The notes below the pieces were generated by a model, which made no database searches, had not been told where the DNA came from, and saw only the letters and a program-made list of their open reading frames with translations. Below are positions 12,429 through 13,861 of a DNA stretch of 13,861 nt, piece by piece; position 1 is the first letter of the stretch, and the number at the start of each line of letters is the position of its first letter. The stretch is from assembly GCA_002312935.1 (NCBI GenBank), contig DCAT01000039.1:2212-16072 (forward strand), in the 5' to 3' direction. A program made the position numbers and the translations under genes. Source of the DNA: Oceanospirillaceae bacterium UBA1126 (GTDB taxonomy: Bacteria; Pseudomonadota; Gammaproteobacteria; Pseudomonadales; Balneatricaceae).

Positions 12429-13861
12429 TGATGGCTAAAGTAAGTCAGTGGTGCATCGCTTTCCTGTGCCTAGTGTTAATTATTTTGGCAGCGAGCTTGT
12501 CTTGGTTACGTGTGGGTGTAGATCAGCACCCCCTATACCATCAATGGGTTGAACACCAAGTGAGTAAGGCGATAGGGCAAGAGCTAAAGTTAACGGCTTT
12601 TCAGGTAAAGTTAGTGGGTACTAGCCTTCAGTTAAACCTAGATGGTATAGACACTAAAAACGGTTTAACTCTTTCGCGGCTAGACCTGGGTGTTGATTTA
12701 AAGCGGTCCTTGCAACAAAGTAGGTTTCGCCTATCCCACGTTCAAGCCACAGGCTTAGACATTCATCTTGGGCAGCAAGAAGATGGCACCTGGGGTCCTC
12801 AAACTGCTAACAAACGTGGGTCTCAAGCTGTTCCCCAACTTATGTTAGCAATAGCCTCTAGGGTACCTCAGCTTTTATTGAACGATGTGACCTTCACTTT
12901 AATGGCGATTAAAGGGGAGCCTATCACTACCCCGCAGTTAAATGCTCAGGTTCATGTTGCAAAAGATACTGGACAAGAGTTAACTCGAATCAGTGTATCT
13001 GTGCATAGTGATACCAAAGCACCAGACTACAACCTAGAAACCAAAGTAACACTAGACCTTACACCCCAAGAAACTATCCAGCGGGCGCAAGTTTATTTAA
13101 GTGCTAATAATCTTGAAGTTGCATCTTGGTTATCCCTATTCGGGCCTTTTAAACCAGCTTTTTATGCAGACCGCTTACGTTTGGATGGCAAGTATTGGTT
13201 GGACTACCAAGCTAACAAACAGGTTCAGTTAGTGACTGAAAATGCCCAGATTTTGCTTGTCACACCCACTAATCAAGTGGCCTTAATGGGTGACACTAGG
13301 GCGGTTGGCCAGTTGGGCAACTTGGCCACTTCAAAGTGGCAATTAGCTGATTGGAAAATTTCAGCACAAGGGTTAAGTGGACAAGTTAATGGTGTAGCTA
13401 TACCGTTGACTGAGCTGAAAGCACAAAAAACTGATCAACAACTCTGGTTGGCTAGCCCTAAGCTCCATTTAGCCAATACCCAAAAGCTACTCAACACCAT
13501 TAAAGGCATGCCAGCAAAGGTCAATTTACCGATCCAGTCACTCGCTCCAAAAGGTTGGTTGAATCAAGCTCAGTTACATTTAGATAGCAGCCAGCCTAAG
13601 GAATTCCTAGTCAATGGTAAGCTGCAACAAGTGAGTGTAGGCGCATGGTTGGGTGTGCCAGAAATAAAGCAGGTTGACGGCCACATTTGGCTTAATCGTT
13701 ATGGTGGCAAAGTGATCATTGATGATACGGATGGTGTTCATTTACGCCTCACCAAACTATCTTCTACACCCTGGAGATTTGGTGACATTCAAGGTGAGTT
13801 TAATTGGCACTATGGTGCCTTAGCCAATCGTTTTAGCTCGTCTAATATGGTTGCTAAGCTT
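12428..13861 (+). CDS. yhdP: YhdP family AsmA-like envelope protein (5' part, runs off the window)
   Basis: YhdP is a large inner-membrane-anchored periplasmic protein of the AsmA/TamB-like superfamily, implicated with TamB and YdbH in phospholipid transport to the outer membrane. The frame runs 478 codons without a stop to the window's edge; full proteins of this family have about 1200-1300 residues, so roughly a third is present. It begins with a short basic N-terminus and one membrane helix (about 8-27, WCIAFLCLVLIILAASLSWL), then beta-rich sequence with family-like phrases such as VEHQVSKAIGQELKL, NGLTLSRLDLGVDL, LNDVTFTL and WRFGDIQGEFNWHYG. Two consecutive ATG codons (12428 and 12431) could start it; the first shares one base with the rng stop. 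Position directly after rng matches the usual gammaproteobacterial order. Confidence 0.9.
   Translation, partial: MMAKVSQWCIAFLCLVLIILAASLSWLRVGVDQHPLYHQWVEHQVSKAIGQELKLTAFQVKLVGTSLQLNLDGIDTKNGLTLSRLDLGVDLKRSLQQSRFRLSHVQATGLDIHLGQQEDGTWGPQTANKRGSQAVPQLMLAIASRVPQLLLNDVTFTLMAIKGEPITTPQLNAQVHVAKDTGQELTRISVSVHSDTKAPDYNLETKVTLDLTPQETIQRAQVYLSANNLEVASWLSLFGPFKPAFYADRLRLDGKYWLDYQANKQVQLVTENAQILLVTPTNQVALMGDTRAVGQLGNLATSKWQLADWKISAQGLSGQVNGVAIPLTELKAQKTDQQLWLASPKLHLANTQKLLNTIKGMPAKVNLPIQSLAPKGWLNQAQLHLDSSQPKEFLVNGKLQQVSVGAWLGVPEIKQVDGHIWLNRYGGKVIIDDTDGVHLRLTKLSSTPWRFGDIQGEFNWHYGALANRFSSSNMVAKL

Overview
This window looks like a chromosomal segment of a gammaproteobacterium with moderate GC content. 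The best family-level resemblance is to the Pseudomonas/Cellvibrio/marine gammaproteobacterial side: MreB carries the Pseudomonas-type VCVPCKSTQVERRAI stretch, gatCAB stands divergently from mreBCD as in Pseudomonas, and rng-yhdP follows mreD. A genus cannot be named from the sequence alone. Nearly every base belongs to recognisable core genes; I see no transposase, integrase, CRISPR array, toxin-antitoxin pair or defence island.

Layout. Bases 1-23 are the 3' end of a tRNA (T-loop onward, acceptor strand ACGACCC, A73, CCA; most like tRNA-Lys), followed by a GAAA-loop terminator. The 3' end of a minus-strand DUF1853 gene (43-960) runs into that terminator. DUF1853 is divergent from a 14-helix MFS drug-efflux-type transporter (1008-2408), with a palindromic -10-like AGTATACT between them. 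The transporter converges, with a 4-base overlap, on a minus-strand rsmE-greB pair (3648-2405). Divergent from rsmE is a plus-strand pair, a uridine kinase (3695-4303) and a tandem-ACT GcvR-like protein (4324-4848). These converge on gatC-gatA-gatB (8161-4904, minus) across a bidirectional terminator that lies partly inside gatB. A 288-base divergent intergenic region separates gatC from mreB-mreC-mreD-rng-yhdP (8450 to the window end, plus).

How the genes work together. GatCAB makes correctly charged Asn-tRNA and/or Gln-tRNA by transamidation. RsmE modifies 16S rRNA, RNase G matures 16S rRNA and degrades mRNA, and GreB rescues backtracked RNA polymerase, so much of the window serves RNA metabolism and translation. 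MreBCD organises the lateral wall-synthesis machinery, and YhdP is an AsmA-like envelope protein linked to phospholipid transport to the outer membrane.

The points most worth a second look are regulatory and organisational. mreC appears to begin at a rare ATT codon placed correctly behind an AGGAG ribosome-binding site. A strong terminator-like hairpin separates mreB from mreC. The maf gene usually found between mreD and rng is absent. Two terminators double as the C-terminal codons of convergent genes. I did not find a convincing undescribed multi-gene system.
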